Shown: positions 17,338 through 26,944 of the stretch, one piece after another
Position numbering within the stretch: position 1 is the stretch's first letter
Layout of the letters: every line of letters starts with the position of its first letter
From: Arthrobacter sp. EM1
Lineage (GTDB): Bacteria; Actinomycetota; Actinomycetes; Actinomycetales; Micrococcaceae
Direction: 5' to 3'
DNA: 64,000 bases
Assembly: GCF_029964055.1 (NCBI RefSeq)
Contig: NZ_CP124836.1
Coordinates: 3,286,001 to 3,350,000 of the forward strand
Made by a program: the position numbers and the translations under genes
Notes under the pieces: model-generated
Database searches by the model: none
Seen by the model: only the letters and a program-made list of their open reading frames with translations
What the model was told of the DNA's origin: nothing

Positions 17338-18333
17338 ATGCACACACTCAGAACGCGCAGCAGCGGCGCACCCGGCGCCGTCGACTGGATCGTTTCCGGG
17401 CTGGCGGGACTGCTGCTGGTCTCAGCCACGGCCTGCGCCGCACCCGGGACGGGTCCGGCCGCCGCCCCGGCGGCCACCGCAGGCGCTACAGCACCGGCGG
17501 AGCCAGGGACGCCGGCGCCGGCCACCTCGCCCGCGGACATCACCGCCGGCCCGCGCGCCGGCAACGCCCTGGACGAATTGGCCACGATTCCGGTCAAGGG
17601 CCGGGCACCCAAGACGGGTTACTCACGCGAAGAGTTTGGCCAGGCCTGGGCCGACGTCGACCGCAACGGGTGCGACACCCGCAACGATGTGCTGCGCCGG
17701 GACCTGACAGCCCTCGCCCTCAAGCCCGGCACCGGGGAGTGTGTGGTCCTCTCCGGCGTCCTGAACGACCCGTACACGGGGACCCTGATCAATTTCCTCC
17801 GCGGCAGCACCACCAGCGCCGCCGTACAGATTGACCATGTGGTGGCCCTCAGCGACGCCTGGCAAAAGGGCGCCCAGCAACTCACCGCGGCCCAGCGGCT
17901 GTCCCTGGCCAACGACCCGCTGAACCTGCTCGCGGTGGACGGCCCCAACAACCAGCAAAAGAGCGACGGCGACGCCGCGACCTGGCTGCCGCCAAACAAA
18001 GCCTTCCGCTGCGACTATGTTGCCCGGCAGATCTCCGTCAAGTCCGGCTACGGCCTGTGGATCACCCAAGCCGAGCATGATGCGATGGCACGGATCCTCG
18101 GCGGCTGCCCGGACGCAACAATCCCTGCCGGCACAGGTACGGCCACCCCCAACACGCCGTCCCCGGCGGCGCCAGTTCCCGCAGCCCCGGGCCCCGCAGC
18201 GCCGGCCCCTGCGGCCGTGTTCTACGCGAACTGCGCCGCTGCCCGGGCGGCCGGGGCCGCGCCGCTGCGATCCGGCCAGCCAGGCTACCGCGAGCAGATG
18301 GACGGCGACCGCGACGGGGTCGCCTGCGAATAG
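17338..18333 (+). CDS. Secreted HNH-family nuclease (DUF1524/GmrSD C-domain) with Excalibur domain
   Basis: 331 residues. A signal or anchor helix lies at about 18-33 (IVSGLAGLLLVSATAC; Cys33 could be a weak lipobox). It is followed by a 40-residue Ala/Pro/Thr-rich linker. The nuclease core (about 90-255) has the IDHVVALSDAW motif (Asp166-His167), then DPLNLLAVDGPNNQQKSD (Asn204/Asn205, Lys208) and TWLPPN. Another Pro/Ala linker leads to a C-terminal Excalibur calcium-binding motif (FYANCAAARAAG... DGDRDGVACE, 295-331). It probably acts outside the cell in DNA scavenging or competition. No immunity gene is evident. Confidence 0.85.
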   Translation: MHTLRTRSSGAPGAVDWIVSGLAGLLLVSATACAAPGTGPAAAPAATAGATAPAEPGTPAPATSPADITAGPRAGNALDELATIPVKGRAPKTGYSREEFGQAWADVDRNGCDTRNDVLRRDLTALALKPGTGECVVLSGVLNDPYTGTLINFLRGSTTSAAVQIDHVVALSDAWQKGAQQLTAAQRLSLANDPLNLLAVDGPNNQQKSDGDAATWLPPNKAFRCDYVARQISVKSGYGLWITQAEHDAMARILGGCPDATIPAGTGTATPNTPSPAAPVPAAPGPAAPAPAAVFYANCAAARAAGAAPLRSGQPGYREQMDGDRDGVACE

Positions 18334-18352
18334 GGATGTCGGGGTCCGGAAC

Positions 18353-20980
18353 CTAGTTCTTCGGCAGCGCGTCCAGCAGACGGGCGCACCGGATGAAACC
18401 CAGGTGCGAGTACGCCTGCGGATGGTTTCCCAAGTGCGTTTCGGTGCCCGGGTCGTACTCCTCCGGCAGCAGCCCGGTCGGCCCAAACAGATTGACCAGC
18501 TGGTCGAACAGGTCCCATGCCTCCTCGATGCGCCCCACCGCCACGTACGCCTCAATGAGCCAGGTGGTGCAGATGTGGAAGCCGCCCTCCAGTCCGGGCA
18601 GCCCGTCGTCGTAGCGGTAGCGGAACACCGTGGGGCCCACCCGCAGCTCCCGTTCCACCGCTGTGACGGTGTCCAGGAAGCGCTGGTCGGCGACGTCCAG
18701 GAGGCCGGAGAGCCCAATGTGCAGCACCGCAGCGTCCAGATCCGGGCTGTCATAGGCCACCGTGTAGGACGCGGCGCTCTCATCCCAGCCCTCGCGCAGG
18801 ACTTCGTCCCGAATGAGAGCCGCAGTGGGCGCCCACTGCGGCAGCGGCGTCCGTCCGTGCCGGGCGGCGGTGCGCAGCGCCCGGTCCAGAGCCACCCAGC
18901 ACATCACCTTGGTATATATGTGGTGCCGGGGCGCCCGCCGGGCTTCCCAGATTCCGTGGTCCGCCTCCTGCCAGCGGGTTAGGACGGCAGCCGCCATCTG
19001 GACCATCAGCTCCCAATGGGCCTCGGCCAGTTCCCCCTGCCGCGCGCTCAGGGCATCGATGAGCTCGGCGATCGGCCCGAAGACGTCAAGCTGCACCTGA
19101 TGGTCGGCGGCATTGCCGATCCGCACCGGCCGGGAGCCCGCGTAACCGGGCAGGCTCTCGATAATAGCCTCGGTTGACAGCGGAGCCCCGGTAACCGAAT
19201 ACAGCGGGTGCAGCCACTCCGGGCCCGGAGAGTGGGCAAGGATCCGGCCCAGCCAGGCGAGGAACCCCTCAGCCTCCGACGTCGAGCCGAGGTCCACCAG
19301 CGCATTAACAGTCATCGAGCCGTCCCGCAGCCAGCAGTACCGGTAGTCCCAGTTCCGCGTGCCGCCGATCCCCTCCGGCAGGGAGGTGGTGGGCGCCGCC
19401 AGCACCGCACCGGTGGGCTCGTGCACCAGGGCCCGGAGCACCAGGGCGGACCTGCGGACCAGGGACGGTTTCACCGCGGGCAACTGCAGCGCCTGCACCC
19501 AACGCCGGGAATGATGCGCGACGGCGGCACGGCGGGAGTTTTCCTCGGGCGGCGCCGCGCGGTGGAGTTCCGTGTCGCCGCAGCGCAGGTTCAGCACCAC
19601 CGGACCGTGCCGCAACTCAACCTCTGCAGTCGCGGTGGCGTGGCGGCCGTCGGAGGTGATCCTGAAGCTGGCACCTGGGGCAAGCAGGATCATCGGGTCG
19701 GCGGTCCCCACCACGTGCAGCTCTGATCCACGGGCCTCCATGCTGAAGTGCGCGTTGGCGTAGTCCGGACGGGGCGCAAAGACAATCCGCGCAGTCCCCG
19801 TTCCGGAGAGCACCCGGACCAGGCTGGTGACACCCTCCGGCGCCGGTTCCAGGTAGTCGGTGACTGTCACGTCGGCCCAGCGGGTTTCCACGATCATCGT
19901 GCTGTCCACATAGCGCTGCCCCAGGACCTGCGAGGCCTTGACCGGTTCGACCGAAAAGTGGCCGGCAGCGTCACCGCCGAGCAGATGCGCAAAGAGCGAT
20001 CCGGAATCCGGCAGCGGGTGGGTCATCCAGCAGATTTTGGCATCCGGGGTGATAAGGGCAGTGGACGAGCCGTTGCCGATCATGGAGTGCCGCTCCAGTC
20101 CGACGGCGTCCTCTCCGAAGAGCCAGGCCCGCCGCAGTTCAAAGAGGATGGCCAGCACCCGGGCGAAGGACTCGGGGTCCGGAAGCCGATGCGGCGCCAG
20201 GGTGGGTCCCGCCCCCACCCGCAGCGCCATGTCCGGCCCGCGCAACGTCGCCATTGCCAGCTCATCGCTCGCAGCGTCTCCCGCGTAGAGGGCTGCGCTG
20301 ACGCCGAGCATGGAGCGCAACTGTTCCAGGGCGGCTGCCTTGGCCGGTTCCACCACGGAAAGGTCCAGCACCGAACCGTCCACAATCAGGGCCAGCCCAT
20401 GCGCGCGGGCTATCACCTGCGCTTGCGCGGTGGCGAGCGCAACGACGTCGGCAGCGGCCGGGCGGGTGTGCACCGACACTGCGACGGGTTTCCGTTCGAT
20501 GGTGATTCCCCGGTAGGCGCCCACAGTTTCGGCAAGGGCCTGGCTGGCTTGCTGCAACACGGATTCGGTGGCCAGGGACAGGCCGTGGGCATAACCCATG
20601 TCGAACTCGGCACCGTGCGAGCCGACCAGGTGGACCTCGGCCGGGAGCCGGGAGACTGCGGCCAGGTCGCGCAGGGAACGCCCCGAGATGACGGCGGCAT
20701 GGGTGTTGGGGAGCGCCGCCAGCGCACGGAGGGCAATCGCCGCGCTGCCCAGCGGCAGGGTCTCGGTGGAAATGCCTTCCGCCGCGCACAGGGTCCCGCC
20801 GTAGTTGCACGCCACCAGCAGCGCCGGGGTGCGGGCCAGGATTTTAAGTTCCGCCAGGAGTTGTGGCGTCAGCCCGTCGTCGGCGGCGTTGGTCTGGACG
20901 AAGGCCCGGAGCAGGCCCAGCGGCAGGGACTTCGTCAGGAGGGCAGAGTCCGCCAGGGACTGGTTGAGCGGAGTGGGCAT
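18353..20980 (-). CDS. Fusion of a degenerate trehalose-phosphatase-like domain and a GH15 glycoside hydrolase
   Basis: 875 residues. Residues about 45-280 match the OtsB/HAD fold (VISGRSLRDLAAVSRLPAEVHLVGSHGAEF, ALYAGDAASDE). Residues about 295-875 are a GH15 enzyme of the trehalase/glucoamylase kind (GLERHSMIGNGSSTALITPDAKICWM, GGTRNWDYRYCWLRDGSMTVNALVDLG, EGWDESAASYTVAYDSPDLDAAVL, LLPEEYDPGTETHLGNHPQAYSHLGFI). The HAD nucleophile motif DxDGT reads CNYGGTL at 58-64, so both aspartates are lost and phosphatase activity is unlikely. The GH15 half probably hydrolyses trehalose or a related alpha-glucoside. Confidence 0.85.
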   Translation of the reverse strand: MPTPLNQSLADSALLTKSLPLGLLRAFVQTNAADDGLTPQLLAELKILARTPALLVACNYGGTLCAAEGISTETLPLGSAAIALRALAALPNTHAAVISGRSLRDLAAVSRLPAEVHLVGSHGAEFDMGYAHGLSLATESVLQQASQALAETVGAYRGITIERKPVAVSVHTRPAAADVVALATAQAQVIARAHGLALIVDGSVLDLSVVEPAKAAALEQLRSMLGVSAALYAGDAASDELAMATLRGPDMALRVGAGPTLAPHRLPDPESFARVLAILFELRRAWLFGEDAVGLERHSMIGNGSSTALITPDAKICWMTHPLPDSGSLFAHLLGGDAAGHFSVEPVKASQVLGQRYVDSTMIVETRWADVTVTDYLEPAPEGVTSLVRVLSGTGTARIVFAPRPDYANAHFSMEARGSELHVVGTADPMILLAPGASFRITSDGRHATATAEVELRHGPVVLNLRCGDTELHRAAPPEENSRRAAVAHHSRRWVQALQLPAVKPSLVRRSALVLRALVHEPTGAVLAAPTTSLPEGIGGTRNWDYRYCWLRDGSMTVNALVDLGSTSEAEGFLAWLGRILAHSPGPEWLHPLYSVTGAPLSTEAIIESLPGYAGSRPVRIGNAADHQVQLDVFGPIAELIDALSARQGELAEAHWELMVQMAAAVLTRWQEADHGIWEARRAPRHHIYTKVMCWVALDRALRTAARHGRTPLPQWAPTAALIRDEVLREGWDESAASYTVAYDSPDLDAAVLHIGLSGLLDVADQRFLDTVTAVERELRVGPTVFRYRYDDGLPGLEGGFHICTTWLIEAYVAVGRIEEAWDLFDQLVNLFGPTGLLPEEYDPGTETHLGNHPQAYSHLGFIRCARLLDALPKN

Positions 20981-21153
20981 GTGCGGAGTCCTTTGGTTAG
21001 TCCCCCATGCCTGCCTTGAGTGCGCCCGCTGCCGGGCGTACTCCCAGTATTCGCTGCACCCCGTTTCCCTCGGGTGTCCCGGCGGTTGCAGTTATGTAAA
21101 TTCCGCAACCGCCGGTACCGCATCGGACGTCGACGGTGGCTGGACGCCGGAGC

Positions 21154-22143
21154 CTAGACCCGCACGAGTCCTGCGACGTCGGCCAGAAGCTGTACCGAAC
21201 GCAGCCGGGAATCGGTGGCATTGCTCTGGTGCGCGACGATCAGCTCGTCGGCGTCAGCATGCGCGGCGAATCCGTCCAGGTATTCCAACACGGCGTCGGG
21301 GGTGCCCACGGCCGAGTACTTCATCATCTGGGCGATGTGCTGGCCCTGCGGCGACTCCAGGACCATGTCCGCCTCGTCGTCGCTGAATTCGCGGCCGTTG
21401 CCGAAGAACAGTGAGACCCTGGCGCGTTTGGTCGCTTGGAAGTTCTGCTGCGCCTCGGCTGCGGAATCCGCCGCGATCACGTTGACGCCGGCAATCACGT
21501 GCGGGGCGTCCAGCTGCGCGGAGGGCTGGAAGTCGCGGCGGTAGATGGCTACGGCGTCCCGCAGCGCGTTCGGCGCAAAATGCGAGGCGAAGGCGTAGGG
21601 CAGGCCCAGCTGCGCAGCGAGCTTGGCGCCGAACAGGGAGGATCCCAGGATGTACAGGGGGACGTTGGTGCCCTTGCCCGGGGTGGCTTCCACGCCCTGG
21701 ATGCGGGTGGGGCCGGTCAGGTAGCCCTGGAGTTCCAGCACGTCCTGCGGGAAGCTGTCCGAAGACATCGGGTCGCGGCGCAGGGCACGAAGCGTATTCT
21801 GGTCGCTGCCGGGCGCACGGCCCAAGCCAAGGTCGATCCGTCCAGGGTGCAGGGTCTCGAGGGTGCCGAACTGCTCGGCGATAGTCAGCGGTGAGTGGTT
21901 TGGCAACATCACCCCGCCGGCGCCGAGGCGGATACTTTCGGTGTGCGCGGCAACGTGGGCGATCAGCACACTGGTGGCCGACGAGGCGATGGCCGACATG
22001 TTGTGGTGCTCGGCGTACCAGACGCGCCGGTACCCCAGCTTCTCGGCGAGTTGCGCCATGGCCACGCTTCCCGCCAGGCTCTCGGCCGCCGTCTGGCCCT
22101 TACCGATGGTTGCCAGGTCAAGGATGGAAAGCGGAACAGTCAC
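21154..22143 (-). CDS. LLM-class flavin-dependent oxidoreductase (MsnO8-type)
   Basis: About 329 residues of the luciferase-like monooxygenase barrel. It has [86 protein letters not shown] at the start and [14 protein letters not shown] in the middle, both diagnostic of this single-component LLM group. It uses FMNH2; the substrate is unknown. I chose the GTG at 22143 because conserved sequence begins there and GAAAGG lies about 12 bp upstream; a longer in-frame GTG start exists at 22206. It is divergent from the aldo/keto reductase gene. Confidence 0.85.
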   Translation of the reverse strand: MTVPLSILDLATIGKGQTAAESLAGSVAMAQLAEKLGYRRVWYAEHHNMSAIASSATSVLIAHVAAHTESIRLGAGGVMLPNHSPLTIAEQFGTLETLHPGRIDLGLGRAPGSDQNTLRALRRDPMSSDSFPQDVLELQGYLTGPTRIQGVEATPGKGTNVPLYILGSSLFGAKLAAQLGLPYAFASHFAPNALRDAVAIYRRDFQPSAQLDAPHVIAGVNVIAADSAAEAQQNFQATKRARVSLFFGNGREFSDDEADMVLESPQGQHIAQMMKYSAVGTPDAVLEYLDGFAAHADADELIVAHQSNATDSRLRSVQLLADVAGLVRV

Positions 22144-22382
22144 GGAAAAGCCGGCCTTTCGTAGCGGGGAATTCTCAGTAGCCGCACCGGATCCCGGTGC
22201 GGGCACACTGTAGACAACGACGCCGGGCCCCGGGATATTTCTGTGCCAGCTGTGGCGTCCCCCATGCTCTTTCCGGGCTGAGGCTCAAGGAGGGGGATAG
22301 TTGCAGCCCCGTCCGCCGGAGCCGAACTCCGGCACTGCGACGCGTCCGGAATACTCAGCTGGCTCAGGGAGTTGCCGCCCCT

Positions 22383-23252
22383 ATGAGCCATAACAACTCA
22401 CAGCATCCGCAAACATCCGCCACGATCGCACTCAAGGACCTGGGCACCGTCCATCGGCTGGGATTCGGCGCCATGAGGATTGTTGGGGACGGCGTCTGGG
22501 GCGAGCCAGCCGACCGCAACGCCGCCATCGCCGTCGTCCGCCGTGCGGTTGAGCTCGGTGTCGACTTCATTGACACCGCTGATTCGTACGGGCCCAATAT
22601 CAGCGAGGAAATCCTGGCCGAGGCACTGCACCCGTACAAGGCGGGGTTGAGGATCGCCACCAAGGTCGGGTTCACCCGTACCGGCCCGCACGAGTGGGTG
22701 CCGCTGGGCCGGGCCGAATACCTGCGCCAGCAGACCGAACTGAGCCTGAGAAAACTGAAGGTCGACGCCCTGGATCTGCTCCAGCTGCACCGGATCGACC
22801 CCAAGGTAGACCCGGAGGAGCAGTTCGCTGTGCTTCGTGACCTGCAAAACGAGGGCAAGGTGAAGGCCTTGGGCCTGTCCCAGGTCAGCGTCGCAGAGCT
22901 CGAAGCAGCCGGTAAGTACTTCACCGTTTCCACCGTGCAGAACCGCTACAACCTGACCGACCGCAGCTCCGAGGACGTGCTGAACTACGCCGAGGAGAAC
23001 GGGATCGGATTCATCCCCTGGGCGCCGATCTCCGCGGGCGAACTTGCTCAGCCCGGCGGCCCGCTGGATGCGGCTGCCAAGCGGCTGGGCGCCACCACTT
23101 CGCAGGTGGCCCTCGCCTGGCTGCTGCGCCGCTCCTCAGTGATGATGCCGATCCCCGGAACCGGTTCGGTCAAACACCTCGAAGAGAACCTGGCCGCTGC
23201 CGGCGTTGTCCTGGACGACGCCGCCTACGCCGAGCTCCAAGCCGCCCACTAA
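22383..23252 (+). CDS. Aldo/keto reductase
   Basis: 289 residues from the ATG at 22383. Typical TIM-barrel motifs are [36 protein letters not shown] (catalytic Asp and Tyr), RIATKVGF (Lys), DLLQLHRID (His), [16 protein letters not shown] and the NADPH-binding end [18 protein letters not shown]. It probably reduces an aldehyde or ketone with NADPH in a general detoxifying role. A small hairpin (23268-23285) separates it from the next gene on the same strand. Confidence 0.9.
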   Translation: MSHNNSQHPQTSATIALKDLGTVHRLGFGAMRIVGDGVWGEPADRNAAIAVVRRAVELGVDFIDTADSYGPNISEEILAEALHPYKAGLRIATKVGFTRTGPHEWVPLGRAEYLRQQTELSLRKLKVDALDLLQLHRIDPKVDPEEQFAVLRDLQNEGKVKALGLSQVSVAELEAAGKYFTVSTVQNRYNLTDRSSEDVLNYAEENGIGFIPWAPISAGELAQPGGPLDAAAKRLGATTSQVALAWLLRRSSVMMPIPGTGSVKHLEENLAAAGVVLDDAAYAELQAAH

Positions 23253-23301
23253 GTCCCCAATATCAACGCCGGCCCCGTGGCCGGCAGAACAGGAGCCTGA
23301 C

Positions 23302-24003
23302 ATGGCTAACATCCTGATGGTCGTATCCGCCGCCGATTCCCTCACCATGCGCGACGGGAGCGAACACCCCACCGGCTATTGGGCTGAGGAACTGGTCGTT
23401 TCGCATCAGACCCTGCTCGACGCCGGGCACACCGTCCACCTCGCCACCCCGGGCGGCGCCAAGCCCACTGTTGACCAGGTCAGCCTCGCACCCGAGGCCG
23501 CCGGCGGCGAGGAACGGGCGAACGGATTCCGCGACTACATCGCCACGATCGACGCTGAGCTGTCCGCGCCGCTGGTGCTTGCCGACGTCAGCATCGCCGG
23601 CTACGACGCGGTCATTATGCCCGGCGGCCATGGCCCGATGACCGACCTTTACGAGGACAAGGACCTTGGCAAGCTCCTGGTTGCGGCGAACGCCGACGGC
23701 AAAGTCATCGCACCGTTCTGCCACGGCCCGGCCGGCCTGTTGAGCGCCACGGACGACGCCGGGGCGTTTGCTTTCGCCGGCCGCCGCCTCACCGTGTTCA
23801 CGAACGAAGAGGAACTCAACGGCGGCACCGGCCCCAACACGCCGTGGTTCGTGGAGGACGAGCTGAAGGACAAAGGCGCCATCGTCGAAACGGCGGCTGC
23901 CTGGAGCTCCCACGTTGTGCGCGACGGCAACCTGATCAGCGGCCAGAACCCGCAGTCCAGCGAGGCTGTGGCGAAGGAAGTTCTCAAGGCCCTCGCCGAA
24001 TAG
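23302..24003 (+). CDS. DJ-1/PfpI-family type 1 glutamine amidotransferase-like protein
   Basis: 233 residues starting MANILMVVSAADSLTMRDGSEHPTGYWAEEL, with AGGAG 7 bp upstream of the ATG at 23302. The nucleophile-elbow cysteine is in GKVIAPFCHGPAGLLSA and the upstream acidic residue is in HPTGYWAEE, the Hsp31/class I chaperone-protease or glyoxalase III-like arrangement. VIMPGGHGPMTDLYED is also conserved. It follows the aldo/keto reductase, so both may act on reactive carbonyls; that role is inferred. Confidence 0.85.
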   Translation: MANILMVVSAADSLTMRDGSEHPTGYWAEELVVSHQTLLDAGHTVHLATPGGAKPTVDQVSLAPEAAGGEERANGFRDYIATIDAELSAPLVLADVSIAGYDAVIMPGGHGPMTDLYEDKDLGKLLVAANADGKVIAPFCHGPAGLLSATDDAGAFAFAGRRLTVFTNEEELNGGTGPNTPWFVEDELKDKGAIVETAAAWSSHVVRDGNLISGQNPQSSEAVAKEVLKALAE

Positions 24004-24027
24004 CAGCATAAAAACAACATCCGCTGA

Positions 24028-24055
24028 AGCCGGGTCCGGGCCGCCGGACCCGGCT
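24028..24055. terminator. Hairpin after the PfpI-like gene
   Basis: A perfect 12-bp GC-rich stem (AGCCGGGTCCGG with CCGGACCCGGCT) and a 4-base loop, with no U-tract. It lies 25 bp after the stop codon and 12 bp before the HerA-like gene. Confidence 0.5.
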
Positions 24056-24066
24056 AAGCTGTCCGC

Positions 24067-25746
24067 ATGGCCATCAAATCCACCGCAGACAAAGTCGCCA
24101 CCATCCAGCAGGGCTACACCCTTCAGGGGCCCACAATTGAGCTGGGTGCCGCGATCGTCGACGGCGAGGTCCACAAGGACGCTCCTGTCCGGCTCCCGTT
24201 GTCCATGATGAACCGCCACGGACTGGTGGCCGGGGCAACGGGCACGGGTAAGACCGTGACCTTGCACATGATGGCGGAACAGCTTTCCACCGCCGGGGTC
24301 CCGGTGTTCCTGGCGGACATCAAGGGGGATCTCTCCGGGCTGGCTACAGCCGCCACCGGCAGTGAGAAACTCATCACGCGCACGGCGGGGATCGGGCAGC
24401 CCTGGTCCGGCAAAACGTTCCCGGTGGAGTTCCTGGCCCTGGGCGGGGACGGCACCGGGATCCCGGTCCGCGCCACTATCACCTCCTTTGGGCCCGTCCT
24501 GCTTTCCCGCGTTATGGAGCTCAACGAAACGCAGGAATCGAGCCTGCAGCTGGTCTTTCACTTCGCGGACAAGAACCAGCTCGAACTGATCGACCTCAAG
24601 GACCTTCGCGCGGTCATCCAGTTCCTCACGTCCGCGGAGGGCAAGGACGAACTTGAGGAACTCGGCGGGCTTTCGAAGTCGACCGCCGGCGTTATCCTGC
24701 GCGAGCTGATCACCCTTGAGGCGCAGGGTATGGAGAAGTTCTTCGGCGAACCCGAGTTCGACACCGCAGAACTTTTGCGCACCGCCCCGGACGGGCGCGG
24801 CGTGATCACCTGTCTGGAGCTGCCCACCCTGCAGACCAAACCGATGCTGTTCTCGACGTTCCTGATGTGGCTGCTGGCCGATCTGTTTGAGGACCTGCCC
24901 GAGGCCGGCGACCTGGACAAGCCCAAGCTTGTGTTCTTCCTGGACGAAGCCCACCTGCTCTTCAACGGCGCCTCGAAGGCGTTCCTGGCTGCGATCACCA
25001 CCACCGTACGACTGATCCGGTCCAAGGGTGTTGGCATCTTCTTCGTGACCCAGACTCCCAAGGATGTTCCCGCCGACGTCCTGGGGCAGCTCGCGAACCG
25101 GGTGCAGCATGCCCTCCGGGCCTATACGCCCGAGGACGCGAAGGCGCTCAAAGCCACCGTCTCCACCTTCCCGGTGAGCGATTACGATCTGGCGGAAACC
25201 CTTACTTCCGCCGGGATCGGCGAGGCGGTCGTTACCGTGATGAACGAGAATGGTGCCCCGACGCCGGTCGCACTCACCCGGCTGCGCGCGCCGGAATCGG
25301 TGATGGGTCCCAGCGCCGACGCGTTGATCGCCAGCACCGTGGCCGGCTCCGCATTGCTGGCCAAGTACGGCACCGCCGTCGACAATGTCTCCGCCTATGA
25401 AAAGATCTCCGGGAAAGCCTCGCCGGATACGGGACCCGCCGCCCCGGCTCCCGCCGGTGCCGCCACCACCGACGTCGACGCCGAAGCCCGGCGGATCGAG
25501 GAGGAAATCCTGGGCCGTCCCAGCAGCCGGCCCGCCGCGGCGCCCGAACCACGCGAACCCCGCGAGTCGCCCCGGCAGTCCCAGCGCAGCCCGGCGGCGG
25601 ACGGCGGCAGAGCCGGCGACCTTTCCGGTGTCCTGGGTGGCGCCCTTGGCGGCGGGCTGAAAAGCATGGCACGCTCGCTGGGAACCCAGCTCGGCCGCGA
25701 ACTGCTGCGCGGCGTCTTCGGTACCGCCCCGAAGCGCCGCCGCTAA
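24067..25746 (+). CDS. HerA-like helicase/ATPase (DUF853 family, YjgR-like)
   Basis: 559 residues. The Walker A motif is GLVAGATGTGKTVTLHM (about 57-73), Walker B is PKLVFFLDEAHLLF (about 290-303), and RSKGVGIFFVTQTPKDVPADVLGQLANRVQHALRAYTPEDAKALKATVSTFP is the DUF853 hallmark. The last 120 residues are Ala/Pro/Arg-rich and disordered, ending GTQLGRELLRGVFGTAPKRRR, a small glycine/arginine-rich tail. HerA-type proteins form hexameric DNA or protein-translocating rings. This standalone subfamily lacks a NurA neighbour here and its biological role is not established. Confidence 0.85.
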   Translation: MAIKSTADKVATIQQGYTLQGPTIELGAAIVDGEVHKDAPVRLPLSMMNRHGLVAGATGTGKTVTLHMMAEQLSTAGVPVFLADIKGDLSGLATAATGSEKLITRTAGIGQPWSGKTFPVEFLALGGDGTGIPVRATITSFGPVLLSRVMELNETQESSLQLVFHFADKNQLELIDLKDLRAVIQFLTSAEGKDELEELGGLSKSTAGVILRELITLEAQGMEKFFGEPEFDTAELLRTAPDGRGVITCLELPTLQTKPMLFSTFLMWLLADLFEDLPEAGDLDKPKLVFFLDEAHLLFNGASKAFLAAITTTVRLIRSKGVGIFFVTQTPKDVPADVLGQLANRVQHALRAYTPEDAKALKATVSTFPVSDYDLAETLTSAGIGEAVVTVMNENGAPTPVALTRLRAPESVMGPSADALIASTVAGSALLAKYGTAVDNVSAYEKISGKASPDTGPAAPAPAGAATTDVDAEARRIEEEILGRPSSRPAAAPEPREPRESPRQSQRSPAADGGRAGDLSGVLGGALGGGLKSMARSLGTQLGRELLRGVFGTAPKRRR

Positions 25747-25852
25747 GGTCCGGCGGGACGGCGTCCCCAGCTCACGCGATCCGTGCGGGCCGGGCGCGTC
25801 CCTAACGACAAGGGAATTCCTGCAGGGTGCAGGTAACGTATGGTAAGTGCAA

Positions 25853-26845
25853 ATGAGTCAGGCGTTGGTCAGGATCGCAGCCGGGTGGCTGCTGGGCCTG
25901 ATGCTTGCCGTGGCCGGGGGCATCGTGACGGTCAATCTGGTCAACGGATCCCTGGCAAGCCCGCAGCAACCTGTCCGGGAGTATCTGGCTGCCCTGCAGA
26001 ACGGCGAGGGCGGGAAGGCCCTCGGCTTACTGCATGCTTCCGTTCCGCAGAGCAACGCGGCCATGCTGGACGGCACCGCGCTCCAAACGGCCGCGGCCCG
26101 GATCAGCGGCGTGAAGTACGGCGCGGCCGAGGACCGCGGCGGCAACCAGGTGATGGTCCCGATTGACTACACGATTGACGGCAGCCAACTGCGGACCGAA
26201 TTCCTGCTGGAACGCTCGGGAACCGAGTGGTTGTTCTTCCACAAGTGGGCTATTTTTCCCGCTGCGCTGCCGGTCTTGAACGTCACAGTGGTCAACTCCA
26301 GCGAGGCGATCCTCAACGGGGTTCCGGTGAACATGCCCAGCGGCAGGAATTCCTTCGCGGCTTTTTACCCGGGCGAGTACGAGGCGTCCCTCTCCGGTGA
26401 GTACTTCTCCGCCGCACCGACCAAAGCCACACTCTCCGGCCGCGATGTCCCCGCCGCTCCGCTGAATCTGCTGACCGAAGCCACCGACGGGCTGAAGCAG
26501 GCGGTGGACGCCAAGGTAAAGGAGTTCCTGGACACGTGCGCCGACACTGCGGACAAAGAGCAGAAGCTCCAGCCGGACTGTCCGTTCTACCACACCACCT
26601 TCAACCAGGTGGTTCCCGGCACGATCGACTGGAGTATCACCGAATACCCCACCATCAGCATCGAACCGTTCGGCGGACGCTGGGTGGTTGCCCCACTGAA
26701 CGGCACGGCGCGGATCACGGCCCGGCAGGTGGACCTGTTTAGCGGGGCAACCACCGAACTGAACGCCGTCCACGACTTCAGCTTCACCACCCGCCTGGAC
26801 GTGGACGCCGACTCGGTCAAGGTCACACCGCTGCTGAGCTACTAG
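25853..26845 (+). CDS. Membrane-anchored hypothetical protein
   Basis: About 330 residues. One N-terminal membrane helix (VRIAAGWLLGLMLAVAGGIVTVNLVNG, about 6-32) is followed by a large extracellular part. The stretch PVREYLAALQNGEGGKALGLLH resembles the DUF4878/NTF2-like opening of secreted actinobacterial proteins. The rest is beta-rich with two cysteines in DTCADTADKEQKLQPDCPFY that may form a disulphide. It may start at the ATG 25853 or a GTG at 25847. The exported location is well supported; the function is unknown. Confidence 0.75.
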   Translation: MSQALVRIAAGWLLGLMLAVAGGIVTVNLVNGSLASPQQPVREYLAALQNGEGGKALGLLHASVPQSNAAMLDGTALQTAAARISGVKYGAAEDRGGNQVMVPIDYTIDGSQLRTEFLLERSGTEWLFFHKWAIFPAALPVLNVTVVNSSEAILNGVPVNMPSGRNSFAAFYPGEYEASLSGEYFSAAPTKATLSGRDVPAAPLNLLTEATDGLKQAVDAKVKEFLDTCADTADKEQKLQPDCPFYHTTFNQVVPGTIDWSITEYPTISIEPFGGRWVVAPLNGTARITARQVDLFSGATTELNAVHDFSFTTRLDVDADSVKVTPLLSY

Positions 26846-26944
26846 CACGGGTCAGACCGCGAAGACCGCCGCATCCTGGTCCCGGACGCCCGCACCCTGC
26901 ACGGAGGGCCGGGCACATTCCGTCCGGCGGCACCAGCCAGCACT

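Noticed and set aside
23263..25110. 615-residue minus-strand frame
   Set aside because: Antisense to the PfpI-like and HerA-like genes, with no recognisable motifs.
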